64,000 nt of DNA from Arthrobacter sp. NicSoilB8 (GTDB lineage Bacteria; Actinomycetota; Actinomycetes; Actinomycetales; Micrococcaceae), in NCBI RefSeq assembly GCF_019977355.1, contig NZ_AP024655.1, positions 3,100,001-3,164,000 of the forward strand, given 5' to 3'. The notes beneath the pieces are model-generated. The model saw nothing but the letters and a program-made list of their open reading frames with translations, was not told where the DNA came from and made no database searches. Positions 42,790 to 51,966 of the stretch are shown here, piece after piece. A program made the translations under genes and the position numbers. Each line of letters opens with the position of its first letter. Position 1 is the first letter of the stretch.

Positions 42790-45054
42790 CTAACGTGAGG
42801 GACTCGGGTTTGAGCCTGTCAGTTCGTGCGCAAACTCCTCAGGCTCGAACTCATCCGTGTCCGCAGGCTCGGGGGCCTCGTTCTCATCGCTGACCGTCGG
42901 CCAGCCGTACCGGGTCTTCAAAAAGACTTGTTCAGTTGCCGGGTCCAAGGGGGTCCAGTGAACCGGAACCCCGAATACGGCCATCGCGTTCCGCTCGACC
43001 GCTCCTACATCGTACTTATGTTCATCAGACTCGTGGATGTACGGCGGCTCGCTGGCCCAGATTTCCACTTCACCGGCCTGGTGGCCGCTGCGAAGCTCGC
43101 GGCTGTATTGGAATGCCGTCGGATCGTAGATGTTGACGACCTCGGACGAGACCCTGTCGGTAACCTCGACGCGATGAAGCCGGCCCTCAGCAAAATCCTC
43201 CAGCAGCTCGGCCGAGTATGACTTGTCGATGGCGTCTGCGTGGAGAAGGCTCGGAAAATGCATGAGCCCGATCCTCAGCCCCTGCTCTTGCGCTGACTTC
43301 AGGTGGTCGAACATGAGTTGGGATGCCCCCGATTCATCGCCAAAATCGCCGACGAAAAGAATATCAAGTTCCAGGCTTTGCTGCGCATCCGGCAGGAACC
43401 GGAGCGGCGCGGGAAACGCGCGCTTCGTCTGGGGGAAGGGCAGGTGCCCGCTGTGCTGACCGGACTCGATCTTCTTGTGCCAGTGTTCGTAAGAATCCCG
43501 GTAGGCCACCCTGTCCGGAGACCGGTAGCCCAGGCGGAAATCGTCAATCGAAAGATTTGAGCTGCTGACCAGGGACAGTGTCAGCGGAGCCTCGGTCACT
43601 TCCAGCGGCTCCTCACTTTGCACGAGGGCCTGGTAACGGAGGATGAACTCTGTATCCGCTGCTTTGCGGACGGAGTCCCAATGCCCCAGCCGTTCCCTGA
43701 TAGTCCCGACGTGGAACATAGCGGAGACGTGCGCCGGAGTGATGAAGGCGCCGCGCCAGCCACGGTAGTGGAAGAAGAGGTCCTCGTCTGCGCGGGTCCA
43801 GGGCGCGGAGACAAGCCGTCGATCGGCCTGTTTCTCGGCCGCTCGAACAAGCCGTTCAATTTTCTGGGGGTGCTGCCAGTCGTCACCATCGAAAATTGTC
43901 AGGAACTCCCCGCCGGCCATCGAGTAGCCGATATTGCGCGACGTGTACGCTCCCGAATTTTGCTCGTTCAACACCACCTTGATACGGCTGTCCTCTGCGG
44001 CCCATTTATTGAGGCGGTCGGCGGCGTCACCGCCGGAACCGTCATCGACGATGATGATTTCAAGGTTCCGGTAGCTCTGCTTGATGGCTGAGCTAATGGC
44101 AAGGTCGGTGAATTCGTCCGGCCGGTACACCGGCATGATGACGGTGACGAGCGGTCCGCCGGTGACGGGCAGGACGGCTTCCGTTGTGAGCCGCAAGAAC
44201 GCAGGTTCGGGTCCCTCTGCCAGCGTCAGCCGGGCGAGCCCCGCGTTTTCGTACATCGCGTTGATCTCGCGAAGCCAGGCGTCCACGTCTGCGGAATCAT
44301 CTTTGAAGGGATTCGCGGCGTTGGCCCGATACAGGTGGAGATCGTTGGCGTTCATCTCGGCCGAGTCGTAGAGACCTTGAAGTCGTATGACCTCGGCGCC
44401 TTGCCCAGTCCGGGCAAGGGAGTCGAGGAAGAACTCACCGCGTCGCTTGTTCTGGAACGGTTCCGCGCCAAGCCTCTGATAGACAAATGTATAGAGCGTC
44501 GATGCATTGAGAATGTCGTCTTTGAGGATGTTCTGCCGGTAGCACAGATCGGCCAGCTGAAGCAGCGCGGACCGGCGCGCGGAATTCAGAATTGGCTGCA
44601 CGCGTTCGCGGGACTTCCCGCCGATCCTGTACATCTCGAGCCCGGTAGCCATGTCCGCCCAGCTCCACCTGCCGGAGGTCACTGAACTGACCAAAGCGTC
44701 ACGGCCGTCGACAGACCGGAGCTTCGTCAGCCGCTGTACCAGCCTGGCGTTGGAAATCATCGACTTCCGCCCCCACCAGGCCAGCGCGCCCGGCCTCTTC
44801 TGCGCGTCCAGGTGACGGCGATGGACAGGGGCGGACTTGACCGCCCGCCTGGCTGAACGCAGGAGCCGGTCCAGGCGCATCGCAGCGAGCAAGAGAGCCG
44901 CGATGAATGCCACCACCAGGAATCCAAGGAGCAACGGGTTGCGTGCGTAGGCGGCCACCACTACCAGGGCAAAGAGGGCGGCGAAAGAAGCGGCGGCCGC
45001 TTTCTTCTTCGGGGACAGGCGCGCAATTCTGCGGAGCGCTTGTAGAAATTTCAT
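42790..45054 (-). CDS. Membrane-anchored GT2 glycosyltransferase
   Basis: 754 aa. Two close hydrophobic segments at about 20-65 anchor the protein, followed by a basic region. A helical segment (110-280) precedes a standard GT2 domain: PLVTVIMPVYRPDEF near 300, IIIVDDGSGG, and the metal site in FLTIFDGDDW near 390. The C-terminal 220 residues are a second, less conserved region (LDILFVGDFGDESGASQLMFDHL) resembling the start of a GT-B domain, ending with an acidic tail. The donor is unknown. It follows the 643-aa GT gene with a 12-bp gap. Confidence 0.87.
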   Translation of the reverse strand: MKFLQALRRIARLSPKKKAAAASFAALFALVVVAAYARNPLLLGFLVVAFIAALLLAAMRLDRLLRSARRAVKSAPVHRRHLDAQKRPGALAWWGRKSMISNARLVQRLTKLRSVDGRDALVSSVTSGRWSWADMATGLEMYRIGGKSRERVQPILNSARRSALLQLADLCYRQNILKDDILNASTLYTFVYQRLGAEPFQNKRRGEFFLDSLARTGQGAEVIRLQGLYDSAEMNANDLHLYRANAANPFKDDSADVDAWLREINAMYENAGLARLTLAEGPEPAFLRLTTEAVLPVTGGPLVTVIMPVYRPDEFTDLAISSAIKQSYRNLEIIIVDDGSGGDAADRLNKWAAEDSRIKVVLNEQNSGAYTSRNIGYSMAGGEFLTIFDGDDWQHPQKIERLVRAAEKQADRRLVSAPWTRADEDLFFHYRGWRGAFITPAHVSAMFHVGTIRERLGHWDSVRKAADTEFILRYQALVQSEEPLEVTEAPLTLSLVSSSNLSIDDFRLGYRSPDRVAYRDSYEHWHKKIESGQHSGHLPFPQTKRAFPAPLRFLPDAQQSLELDILFVGDFGDESGASQLMFDHLKSAQEQGLRIGLMHFPSLLHADAIDKSYSAELLEDFAEGRLHRVEVTDRVSSEVVNIYDPTAFQYSRELRSGHQAGEVEIWASEPPYIHESDEHKYDVGAVERNAMAVFGVPVHWTPLDPATEQVFLKTRYGWPTVSDENEAPEPADTDEFEPEEFAHELTGSNPSPSR

Positions 45055-45066
45055 TCGCTGAGCCTT

Positions 45067-46998
45067 CTAAATGTGCGGGTAGGTGGTGTGGGAGGACTGG
45101 GACGCGACGGGATCCGGCACGCGGGCGAAGTGGCTGCGCATGTCCTCGAGCCTTGTTCCCCCGGGGACGCCCGAGGTGCCCGGGACGGCCCCGATCTGCG
45201 GCGGCGGCCGGAAGCCGTCCCACTGTTCGGCCACACTCTGAATGAAGATGCTGTCATCCGGATTCCAGGTGTGTCCGCCGTGCGAATCCGCGCCGGAATG
45301 TCGTTGCATCAGGTAGTTCTGGCCATGGGATCGGTAAATGAGTCCCCCGGCGGTTTGGACTGCCTGCAGGAGGCAGCGGTCGACGGCTCGGTGGACGGGC
45401 CGCCATCCCCCCAGCTCACGCAGTTCGTCCCTGCCGAGCATCATGGTGCCGCCCGCCACGTGGTCCGAGTACTGCTCGCCGAGCGGGGGCCGGCGCGTGG
45501 TGATGTCCAGGCTTTCCAGGTACACGAATTCGACTTGGGCCCCGACCAGGGTGGCGCCGCTGAAGTCCTTGGCGTGAACGAGGTCCCGCAGGTGGTGCGG
45601 GCCGTACCAGTCGTCGTCGTCCATCTTGCAGACCAGGTCTCCGCTGGCGGCGCGGACGCCGGCGTTGAGCACGTCGCCAAAAATCATGTCGGCCGGAACG
45701 GAGCGCAGCTGCAGCTCGCCGGGGTAGGCCTCGACGGCGCGCCGGACCTCGGGCAGTTCGGCGTCGAAGCCGTGCAGGACCACCACCACTTCCAAGGCTT
45801 CCCAGCTCTGGCGTGCCAGCTGGTCCAGGGCGGACGCCAACTTCTCGGGCCGGCGGGTGGCCAGTATCACGCTCACGGAAGGCGAGGGAAGCAGCGGCTT
45901 GCCCAACTGGCCCAGCAGGGAGTTCCAGACGGCCTTCGGGCTGTACAGGTCCAGGGCCGTCCGGCGAAGCTCGATCGACTTCGATTCCCGCAGCACGGGC
46001 GGGTCGTCGGCGTCGAAAGCCTCGATGCAATCCACCAGCCTGTGGCCGAGGAGGGACCGCACCGGGGCCGGCAGCTCCCGGGTCAGCAGCGGCACGCCGG
46101 CGACGGCCAGCTGGCTCAGGCGCCGCGCCAATTGCCAGTCCAATCCGCCAAAGCGGGTGCCGTTCACCTCGAGGTAGTCGTGCGGCCGCAAGGCGGCCAG
46201 GTCGGCTTCGCGCAGGTCTCCGCCGGGGCCGAGTTCGCCCGGCTCGAGCGCCCGCGCCGGCTTCTCCGGGAATGGCAGGAACCCCATGGGCGAGACGACG
46301 GCGGTATCAACGGGCGGCAGCACCGTCCCCGGCGGGGTCCAGACCGGCGGCGTCACACGCCCGGGGTTGTCGGCCATCTGTTCGCCGAGCTGCTGCGTGA
46401 GCCCGCTGTGCCCGATCAGCACGTCCACGGAATAGATGTCATCCGGCTCGGGCCGCAGGAGCTGCTCCGTCATGAAGCTGCCCAGCGCGTCCCCGGCGAG
46501 CCAGGCGCTGCCGGCGGGCTCCGTGAAACCGACCCGCAATCCGCCCAGCACCGGCCGCGGCGTGGCGGGCGAGCAGCAGCCCAGCGCTGCGAGGGCCGCA
46601 GCATGCACATTCACCCATTTGCCGCCTTCGACCAGCACCGCGAAGCCAATCCCCGGGACGGTCATGGCGGATGCGCCGGCTTTGATCTGGAGGCTTCGCG
46701 GGGTCCAGACCGGCAGGTCGGCGGCCGGGAAGAGTCCCCGGATGACCAGGACGAAGCGCTGCGCCCGTCCTTCGCTGCGGAACAGCGGAAGCAGCGCCCG
46801 GGCCTCGGCCAGCGATTCCGCCTGGACGACATAGCTGTCCCACCACAACTGCTCCGCTGGGACGCCGTGTTCCCAGTCGGAGCCGGTCCGGGGATCGCGG
46901 TGCTCCCAGTCCGTGCGGGCGTAGTCCAGCCCAAGGTCCAATGCCAGCCGGGCCATGGGCTGGCCGGCGGAGCCGACCGCGACGCTCTTGATCTGCAT
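45067..46998 (-). CDS. GT2-family glycosyltransferase with large N-terminal region
   Basis: 643 aa. The C-terminal half (from about 370) is a GT2 domain: SVSVILATRRPEKL, VVVVLHGFDAE, and the catalytic metal site KMDDDDWYGPHHL. The N-terminal 350 residues show no motif I know; they contain a GT-B-like DVLIGHSGL segment and DYLEVNGTRFGG. ATG at 46998 is used (4 bp after the upstream stop); the frame to 47070 would overlap the upstream gene. It is paired with the 278-aa protein before it. Confidence 0.87.
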   Translation of the reverse strand: MQIKSVAVGSAGQPMARLALDLGLDYARTDWEHRDPRTGSDWEHGVPAEQLWWDSYVVQAESLAEARALLPLFRSEGRAQRFVLVIRGLFPAADLPVWTPRSLQIKAGASAMTVPGIGFAVLVEGGKWVNVHAAALAALGCCSPATPRPVLGGLRVGFTEPAGSAWLAGDALGSFMTEQLLRPEPDDIYSVDVLIGHSGLTQQLGEQMADNPGRVTPPVWTPPGTVLPPVDTAVVSPMGFLPFPEKPARALEPGELGPGGDLREADLAALRPHDYLEVNGTRFGGLDWQLARRLSQLAVAGVPLLTRELPAPVRSLLGHRLVDCIEAFDADDPPVLRESKSIELRRTALDLYSPKAVWNSLLGQLGKPLLPSPSVSVILATRRPEKLASALDQLARQSWEALEVVVVLHGFDAELPEVRRAVEAYPGELQLRSVPADMIFGDVLNAGVRAASGDLVCKMDDDDWYGPHHLRDLVHAKDFSGATLVGAQVEFVYLESLDITTRRPPLGEQYSDHVAGGTMMLGRDELRELGGWRPVHRAVDRCLLQAVQTAGGLIYRSHGQNYLMQRHSGADSHGGHTWNPDDSIFIQSVAEQWDGFRPPPQIGAVPGTSGVPGGTRLEDMRSHFARVPDPVASQSSHTTYPHI

Positions 46999-47002
46999 GC
47001 TG

Positions 47003-47839
47003 CTAGCTCCCGGCCCGGCGGGTGCGGGCTTTGAGCCGGCCAAGGATATAGGCAGGGCCCTTGCGGGCAATCGCCCGGGCGCGCGAAATGCCCCGGTTCG
47101 GGGCTAGCCCCTGTTCCAGGCGGCGGCGCTCGACTTCGGACTTTTTCAGCCGTGCCTCGAGGTGCCGGATCCGCTGCTCGTAGTCCAGGCGCGTGGCGCT
47201 GTCCGCCAGGTCCCGGACCACGATGTTCAGGTCAAGGGTTGCCGCGGCACCCTTGCGCAGGTGCAGCTTCGGTTTGGGCCGCCGGAAGTCGTGCAGGCCG
47301 AGGGCGCTGCCGGAGACCCAGCGTTCGCCGCCGGAGCTGCGTGCGTTCTTCTCCGGGTCACCGGCTTCCCGCAGCTCCCGAAGCGTGGCTGTCCGCCACA
47401 GTTCGATCGCGCCGGGCTGCCCGTCCACCAGGGCTCTGAGGACAAGTGCCTGCGTCTGCCGCAGGCTGTCGATCATGGCCTCCAGCGAGTGCAGGCCCAG
47501 GGCCGTTCCGGCGCTGAGCACCAGGGTGTAGTCGGCCTCCGCGATGTGCTGGCCGTCGGTCTCGAGAAATGAAAAGCGGCGGTCGGTGCCAAGCCACTCT
47601 TCGAGCTTGGGACGGCCGCCGTCCTGAGTAAGGATGTCGACGGCGAAGTCCTGGCAGGCGGAGCCGAAAAGTGATGCGACGGTCCCCGCAATCTCCAGAT
47701 CCGTTGCCTTAGCGGCCCGAATCAGGATCCGGACCAGAGGAGTCTCGCGCCGCGGCGTGTGCAGGGCCTTGAGGGCAAAGCCGGCATTGCGCAGCTCTTC
47801 CTCAATGGACGCGGACACGGCGTGGCTTCCCCTATCCAC
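47003..47839 (-). CDS. Unrecognised protein with a vestigial GT-A-like region
   Basis: 278 aa, no family recognised. The middle (about 30-165) has alternating strands and helices reminiscent of a GT2 domain (ADYTLVLSAGTALGLHSLEAMIDSL and WRTATLRELREAG), but no DxD metal site. The C-terminus is helical and basic (ARLKKSEVERRRLEQG; RARAIARKGPAYILGRLKARTRR), suggesting membrane or partner binding. GTG at 47839 overlaps the wecC stop by 8 nt; an internal GTG at 47818 is an alternative. Translational coupling to wecC and the following GT2 suggests a role in the same polymer. Confidence 0.65.
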   Translation of the reverse strand: MDRGSHAVSASIEEELRNAGFALKALHTPRRETPLVRILIRAAKATDLEIAGTVASLFGSACQDFAVDILTQDGGRPKLEEWLGTDRRFSFLETDGQHIAEADYTLVLSAGTALGLHSLEAMIDSLRQTQALVLRALVDGQPGAIELWRTATLRELREAGDPEKNARSSGGERWVSGSALGLHDFRRPKPKLHLRKGAAATLDLNIVVRDLADSATRLDYEQRIRHLEARLKKSEVERRRLEQGLAPNRGISRARAIARKGPAYILGRLKARTRRAGS

Positions 47840-49142
47840 TTACGTTGGCCCCTACGGGCGTGTGCGGCCGGCCGGACTCTGCAAGATCGTGCTGGTTCCA
47901 AATGCCCTTGGTGTCGATGACCTGCTTGCCCTCCAGGGACAGGAAGTCTAGGGCCAGGAATTCATCATGGTCCACCAGGAGCAGCACGAGGTCCGCCGCG
48001 GCTACGGCTTCCTCCGCGCCGTGGAGGCGGGTGAGGCCGGAGGCCGTCAGCGCCGCGGGGAGCTCCTCGACGTTCGGGTCGACCACCAGGACGGTGCTCT
48101 CCGGCAACTGCCGGACCAGTTCCTGGACGATCGTCACCGACGGCGACTCGCGGACGTCGTCGATGTTGGCCTTGAAAGCCAGGCCGAGGACGGCCACGGT
48201 GGCGCCAGGCTGGTCGGCAAGTGCCTCCACAGCCTGCCGGACAACGTGGTGCGGCTTGGAGTCGTTGACTTCGCGGGCCGTACGGATCAGGCCGGAGTGC
48301 TCCGGGACGGCGTCGACGATGAACCAGGGATCCACGGCGATGCAGTGTCCGCCCACGCCGGGGCCGGGGCGAAGGACGTTGACGCGGGGGTGGTGGTTCG
48401 CGAGCTCGATCAGCTTCCAGACGTCGATGCCCAGATTGTCGCAAATCAGCGACAGCTCGTTGGCGAAGGCGATGTTGACGTCGCGGAACGTGTTTTCCAC
48501 CAGTTTGGTCATCTCGGCGGTGGTGGCGTCTGTCAACAGGATTTCACCCTGGCAGATGACCTCGTACAGCCGCTTGGCCAGCTGGGCACCCTCTTCGGTG
48601 AGGCCGCCGATGACGCGGTCGTTGGTGACGATTTCGATCATGATCCGGCCCGGCAGAACCCGCTCCGGAGAGTGCACGATGTGCACTTGTTTGCGTCCGG
48701 GAGCCGCGTCGAGTGACAGGTCCGGACGCAGTTCCAGGAGGTAGGCGCCCAGGCGTTCCGTCGTGCCGGGAGGCGACGTCGATTCCAAGACGACGAGTTC
48801 GCCGCCGCGGAGCTTGGGCGCCAGGGCCTCGACGGCGCTGCGAAGGTAGGACAGATCGGCGCCGTTGCCCTCGGCGAGCGGGGTGGGCACAGCGATGATG
48901 AACGCGTCGGCCGCGGGAACGGTGGACATGGCGACCAGGTTGCCCAGGCTGACAGCGCCTGAGACCACCACACCCATGTCCGGCTCCACAAAGGGAACCT
49001 CGCCACGGTTGACGGCGTCAATGGTCGCCTGTTTCACATCGACGCCGGCCACGAGCTTGCCTTTGGCGGCGAAGCTGGCCGCGGTGGGCAGGCCAATGTA
49101 GCCAAGTCCGATGACGGCAACATCAAAAATCGTCTCGTCCAT
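47832..49142 (-). CDS. wecC: UDP-N-acetyl-D-mannosamine dehydrogenase
   Basis: Nucleotide-sugar dehydrogenase (436 aa). N-terminal VIGLGYIGLPTAASFAA, catalytic Cys in GPGVGGHCIAVDPWF near residue 265, and LAFKANIDDVRESPS in the C-terminal NAD domain. The sequence resembles WecC/MnaB (UDP-ManNAc to UDP-ManNAcA), distinct from the separate ugd at 30.7 kb. With wecB at 27.1 kb it completes the ManNAcA branch. It overlaps the next gene by 8 nt. A UDP-GlcNAc or UDP-GalNAc 6-dehydrogenase is the alternative reading. Confidence 0.9.
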   Translation of the reverse strand: MDETIFDVAVIGLGYIGLPTAASFAAKGKLVAGVDVKQATIDAVNRGEVPFVEPDMGVVVSGAVSLGNLVAMSTVPAADAFIIAVPTPLAEGNGADLSYLRSAVEALAPKLRGGELVVLESTSPPGTTERLGAYLLELRPDLSLDAAPGRKQVHIVHSPERVLPGRIMIEIVTNDRVIGGLTEEGAQLAKRLYEVICQGEILLTDATTAEMTKLVENTFRDVNIAFANELSLICDNLGIDVWKLIELANHHPRVNVLRPGPGVGGHCIAVDPWFIVDAVPEHSGLIRTAREVNDSKPHHVVRQAVEALADQPGATVAVLGLAFKANIDDVRESPSVTIVQELVRQLPESTVLVVDPNVEELPAALTASGLTRLHGAEEAVAAADLVLLLVDHDEFLALDFLSLEGKQVIDTKGIWNQHDLAESGRPHTPVGANVSG

Positions 49143-49149
49143 GTCTCCC

Positions 49150-51072
49150 CTAAACTAAAATGTGGTCTTCGGGCGAACCGAAGAACTGAATCTTTGAAGA
49201 AGCCAGAAGCTCTTCATTGGTGATTGGCCAGGTGTGCGACGACACGTCGGCGCCGCGCATCTGGCAGTAATTAAAGCGGTCCGCCGAATAGATCCGGGCG
49301 CCAGACTCGATGACGTCGCTGAGGAACCGCGAATCTTCTCCGCGTTGCAGCGGCTCGAACGGAAAACGCCGGAAAGTATCGGTGGCGGCGAATATGGTGG
49401 GCCCGGACACTGCTTCCACGTAGCGGTGTTCCAGCTGGGGGTTGCGCAGGATGGTGGCCCCGGCACCGGAAAGGTGCATGTAGTGCGCCCGCTTTCCCAC
49501 AACCTCGGCTTCGGAGTACATCATGGCGTGGACCTGGTCGCCCAGGTACAGGGGGCTGTAAATGTCGTCGTCATCCCATTTGGTGGCGAACGAACCGTCG
49601 GCGTGCGCCACGAGCGAATTAAGGCATTCGCCGAGCATTCTCTGCTGCGGTTCCTGAAGAACCACGACGTCGGTAATCCCGGCATCCAGGCACTTCCGCC
49701 GGAACGCGGCGCCGTCGAGCTCAAACCCATGGGCCAGGTAGACCAGCTGGACATCCACGCCCTGCTGGGCAGCCACGCCGGCGATGACGTGCTCCAGTTG
49801 CTGCGGGCGGAAGCTTGAAACGAGGACCGACACCTGGGCACGCGGTGCCGTCACGGCCAGCGCAGGCCGCGCTGCCGCCGCGATGGACCGTGCCCGGTGG
49901 CTGAACGTGTGCTCCGCCCAGATCCGGCGCTGGGCCTTGTGGACGAGGCGCTGTGCGTAGTCCGGGTTGGCGGTCAGTGCCTTCAACAGGTGCGCGGCGT
50001 CCTCCCGCGTGTCTGCCGTGGGGATTTCCCTGTCCGGGAAGAATTCCGTGATGGCCAGGCTGGGGGTCGAGACAACGCAGGAGCCGGCCGCAGTGATCTC
50101 GAATATCCGCCGGGCGCACATCGACGGCGAGTCCGTGACGGAGTTGACGTTGAGGAAGACTTTGTACGCCTTGTAGGCGGTCAGCATCTGCTTGTAGGAC
50201 AGCGACCCCACGACGTGCTTCTTGAGGATCCCGGGGAACTGGTACTGCGGCTGCCGGCCCAGCTGGCGCGAAAAGATTTCGAATCCGGGGCGCTTGCCTG
50301 CAGTCGCGTCCACGGCCGCTCCGAGCAGGTACTCCATCTGCCGGCGGCGGTCCTCATACTTGTGCGCAAAATACATTCCGGCGAAGGCGATCTCGCGGGC
50401 ATGCCAGCCGTGCCGGGGACGGGCCGGGTTGTGGATGCGGGGCTGCGCGGCAAAGGGCAGCACGGAAATACTGTTGTGGCCCAGGTCCTGCCGGTAGCGG
50501 GGAAGCATGTTGGCGTCGGTGGTGAAGACGTAGTCGAACAGTTTCGCGGCGGGGAGGAAGTCCTCGTAGTGCGGCGGGTCCTCCTTGTTCCAGAAGACGG
50601 CCGGGAGTCCGGCCGCCCGGCATCCTGCCACCAAATCCTGGAAGACGGCCGACGGACCTGCCGGGCCGGTGATCTTGCCGCGCCACAGGCCGGCGTTGCC
50701 TGCCCAGGCGGATTCGACGACGACGAAGTCCAGCGCCTCGTCGCGCAGCTGCTGTTCCCAGCCGTCCGGCCTGAGCGCCACAACGGTCCACTCGGCGGAG
50801 AACGCCGCCGCCGAGAAGTCGTCCATGATGATGCCCACCCGCAGCTCCGGATTCCGCGGCCGCGCAACGTCAACGGCCGCTTCCCTGAAGATCAGGTGCC
50901 GGCCGGGCCCCAGGCCGCGCCAGGCGCCTTCCGCGCCGCGGACGCCGGCGAGGCTGGCCTCATCACGCTCGGCCGTGCTGCGGTGCAGGTAGCTCTTGAC
51001 CTGTCCCATGCCGCCCTGGCGGGCGTGCCACAGCGCGCGGCGCCAGTACGCCGTCCTATCTCGAAAACTCAT
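49150..51072 (-). CDS. CgeB-like plus GT2 two-module glycosyltransferase
   Basis: 640 aa. The first 400 residues are of the CgeB/DUF3880 GT-B group: FWNKEDPPHYEDFLPAAKLFDYVFTTD, LPFAAQP, ARRIFEITAAGSCVVSTPS. From about 415 a GT2 domain follows: QVSVLVSSFRPQQLE, VVVLQEPQQRM and the metal site TKWDDDDIYSPLYLG. The order is the reverse of the 1050-aa protein, which ends with the CgeB-like module. It probably adds two residues of the repeat unit. It starts 3 bp past the ABC-ATPase stop. Confidence 0.87.
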   Translation of the reverse strand: MSFRDRTAYWRRALWHARQGGMGQVKSYLHRSTAERDEASLAGVRGAEGAWRGLGPGRHLIFREAAVDVARPRNPELRVGIIMDDFSAAAFSAEWTVVALRPDGWEQQLRDEALDFVVVESAWAGNAGLWRGKITGPAGPSAVFQDLVAGCRAAGLPAVFWNKEDPPHYEDFLPAAKLFDYVFTTDANMLPRYRQDLGHNSISVLPFAAQPRIHNPARPRHGWHAREIAFAGMYFAHKYEDRRRQMEYLLGAAVDATAGKRPGFEIFSRQLGRQPQYQFPGILKKHVVGSLSYKQMLTAYKAYKVFLNVNSVTDSPSMCARRIFEITAAGSCVVSTPSLAITEFFPDREIPTADTREDAAHLLKALTANPDYAQRLVHKAQRRIWAEHTFSHRARSIAAAARPALAVTAPRAQVSVLVSSFRPQQLEHVIAGVAAQQGVDVQLVYLAHGFELDGAAFRRKCLDAGITDVVVLQEPQQRMLGECLNSLVAHADGSFATKWDDDDIYSPLYLGDQVHAMMYSEAEVVGKRAHYMHLSGAGATILRNPQLEHRYVEAVSGPTIFAATDTFRRFPFEPLQRGEDSRFLSDVIESGARIYSADRFNYCQMRGADVSSHTWPITNEELLASSKIQFFGSPEDHILV

Positions 51073-51075
51073 CGT

Positions 51076-51966
51076 CTACCTGGACCGCTTCCAGCCGTTG
51101 GGGAGCAGCGTGGTCCGCATTTCGGGCAGGCTCGCCATCAGCTCGGCGCGGATCTTGCGGCCGTAGTCCGCGTTGCCCTCGTTCATGCGCCAAATGAAGT
51201 TCCGGTATTCCTTGGCGACCTCGTCGGGGGTTCCATCCATGATGAAATCGCCCTTGTCGATCCAGAAGGCGCGATTGCACATGCCCGTGATGGTCCCGAG
51301 GCTGTGGCTGACCACAAACACGGTTCCGGCCTGGTTGGTGACCTTCTCCATCCGCGCCTTGGAGCGGTCTTTGAACTGGGCGTCACCGGTGTTGAGCGCT
51401 TCGTCGATGAGCAGGATCTCGGGGTCCACGGCTGCGGCGATGGCAAAGCGGAGGCGCGCGCCCATGCCCGAAGAATAGGAGTTCATCGGGTGGTAGACCT
51501 CGTGCTCCAGTCCGGACATCTCCACAATGTCATCGAACTTGGCATCGATCTGGGCGTGGCTCATCCCCATGGCCAGGCAGCCGAGCCGAATATTCTGGGC
51601 ACCCGAAATGGAGCTGATCAGCGCTGCGTTGACGCCCAGCAGGATGGGGTTGCTTGAGGCATAGACACTGCCGGTATCAGGGATGATCAGCCCGGCAAGG
51701 ACCTTCATCAGGGTGCTCTTGCCGGAGCCGTTGCGGCCGATGATGCCGATGGAATCGCCCTGGTTGGCCACGAAGGAGATCTTGTTCAGCGCCTTGGTCT
51801 TGACTGCCGTGTCACCGAGGCGGCGGCTCCTCAGGCTCTTCACGATGGAGGTCCGGGAATTGGTCCGCCCGGGCGTCCTGTTCTTGGTCCGGTAGACCAC
51901 CGAGATGTCGTCCACCACCACCGTTGGATCGTGGTGGGGGCCTCCCGAAAGATCAGACACGTCCAT
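51076..51966 (-). CDS. ABC-2 polysaccharide exporter ATPase (Wzt/TagH type)
   Basis: 296 aa. Walker A GRNGSGKS at 77-84, signature YSSGMGARL, Walker B LLIDEALNTGD, and a switch His in VVSHSLG. A basic insert (KNRTPGRTNSRTSIVKSLRSRRLGD) lies between the first strands, as in TagH-like ATPases. No C-terminal carbohydrate-binding domain follows, unlike Wzt of ABC-dependent O-antigens; so export is probably not gated by a reducing-end cap via that domain. ATG at 51966 has GGAGG six bases upstream; it overlaps the permease by 14 nt. Confidence 0.92.
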   Translation of the reverse strand: MDVSDLSGGPHHDPTVVVDDISVVYRTKNRTPGRTNSRTSIVKSLRSRRLGDTAVKTKALNKISFVANQGDSIGIIGRNGSGKSTLMKVLAGLIIPDTGSVYASSNPILLGVNAALISSISGAQNIRLGCLAMGMSHAQIDAKFDDIVEMSGLEHEVYHPMNSYSSGMGARLRFAIAAAVDPEILLIDEALNTGDAQFKDRSKARMEKVTNQAGTVFVVSHSLGTITGMCNRAFWIDKGDFIMDGTPDEVAKEYRNFIWRMNEGNADYGRKIRAELMASLPEMRTTLLPNGWKRSR

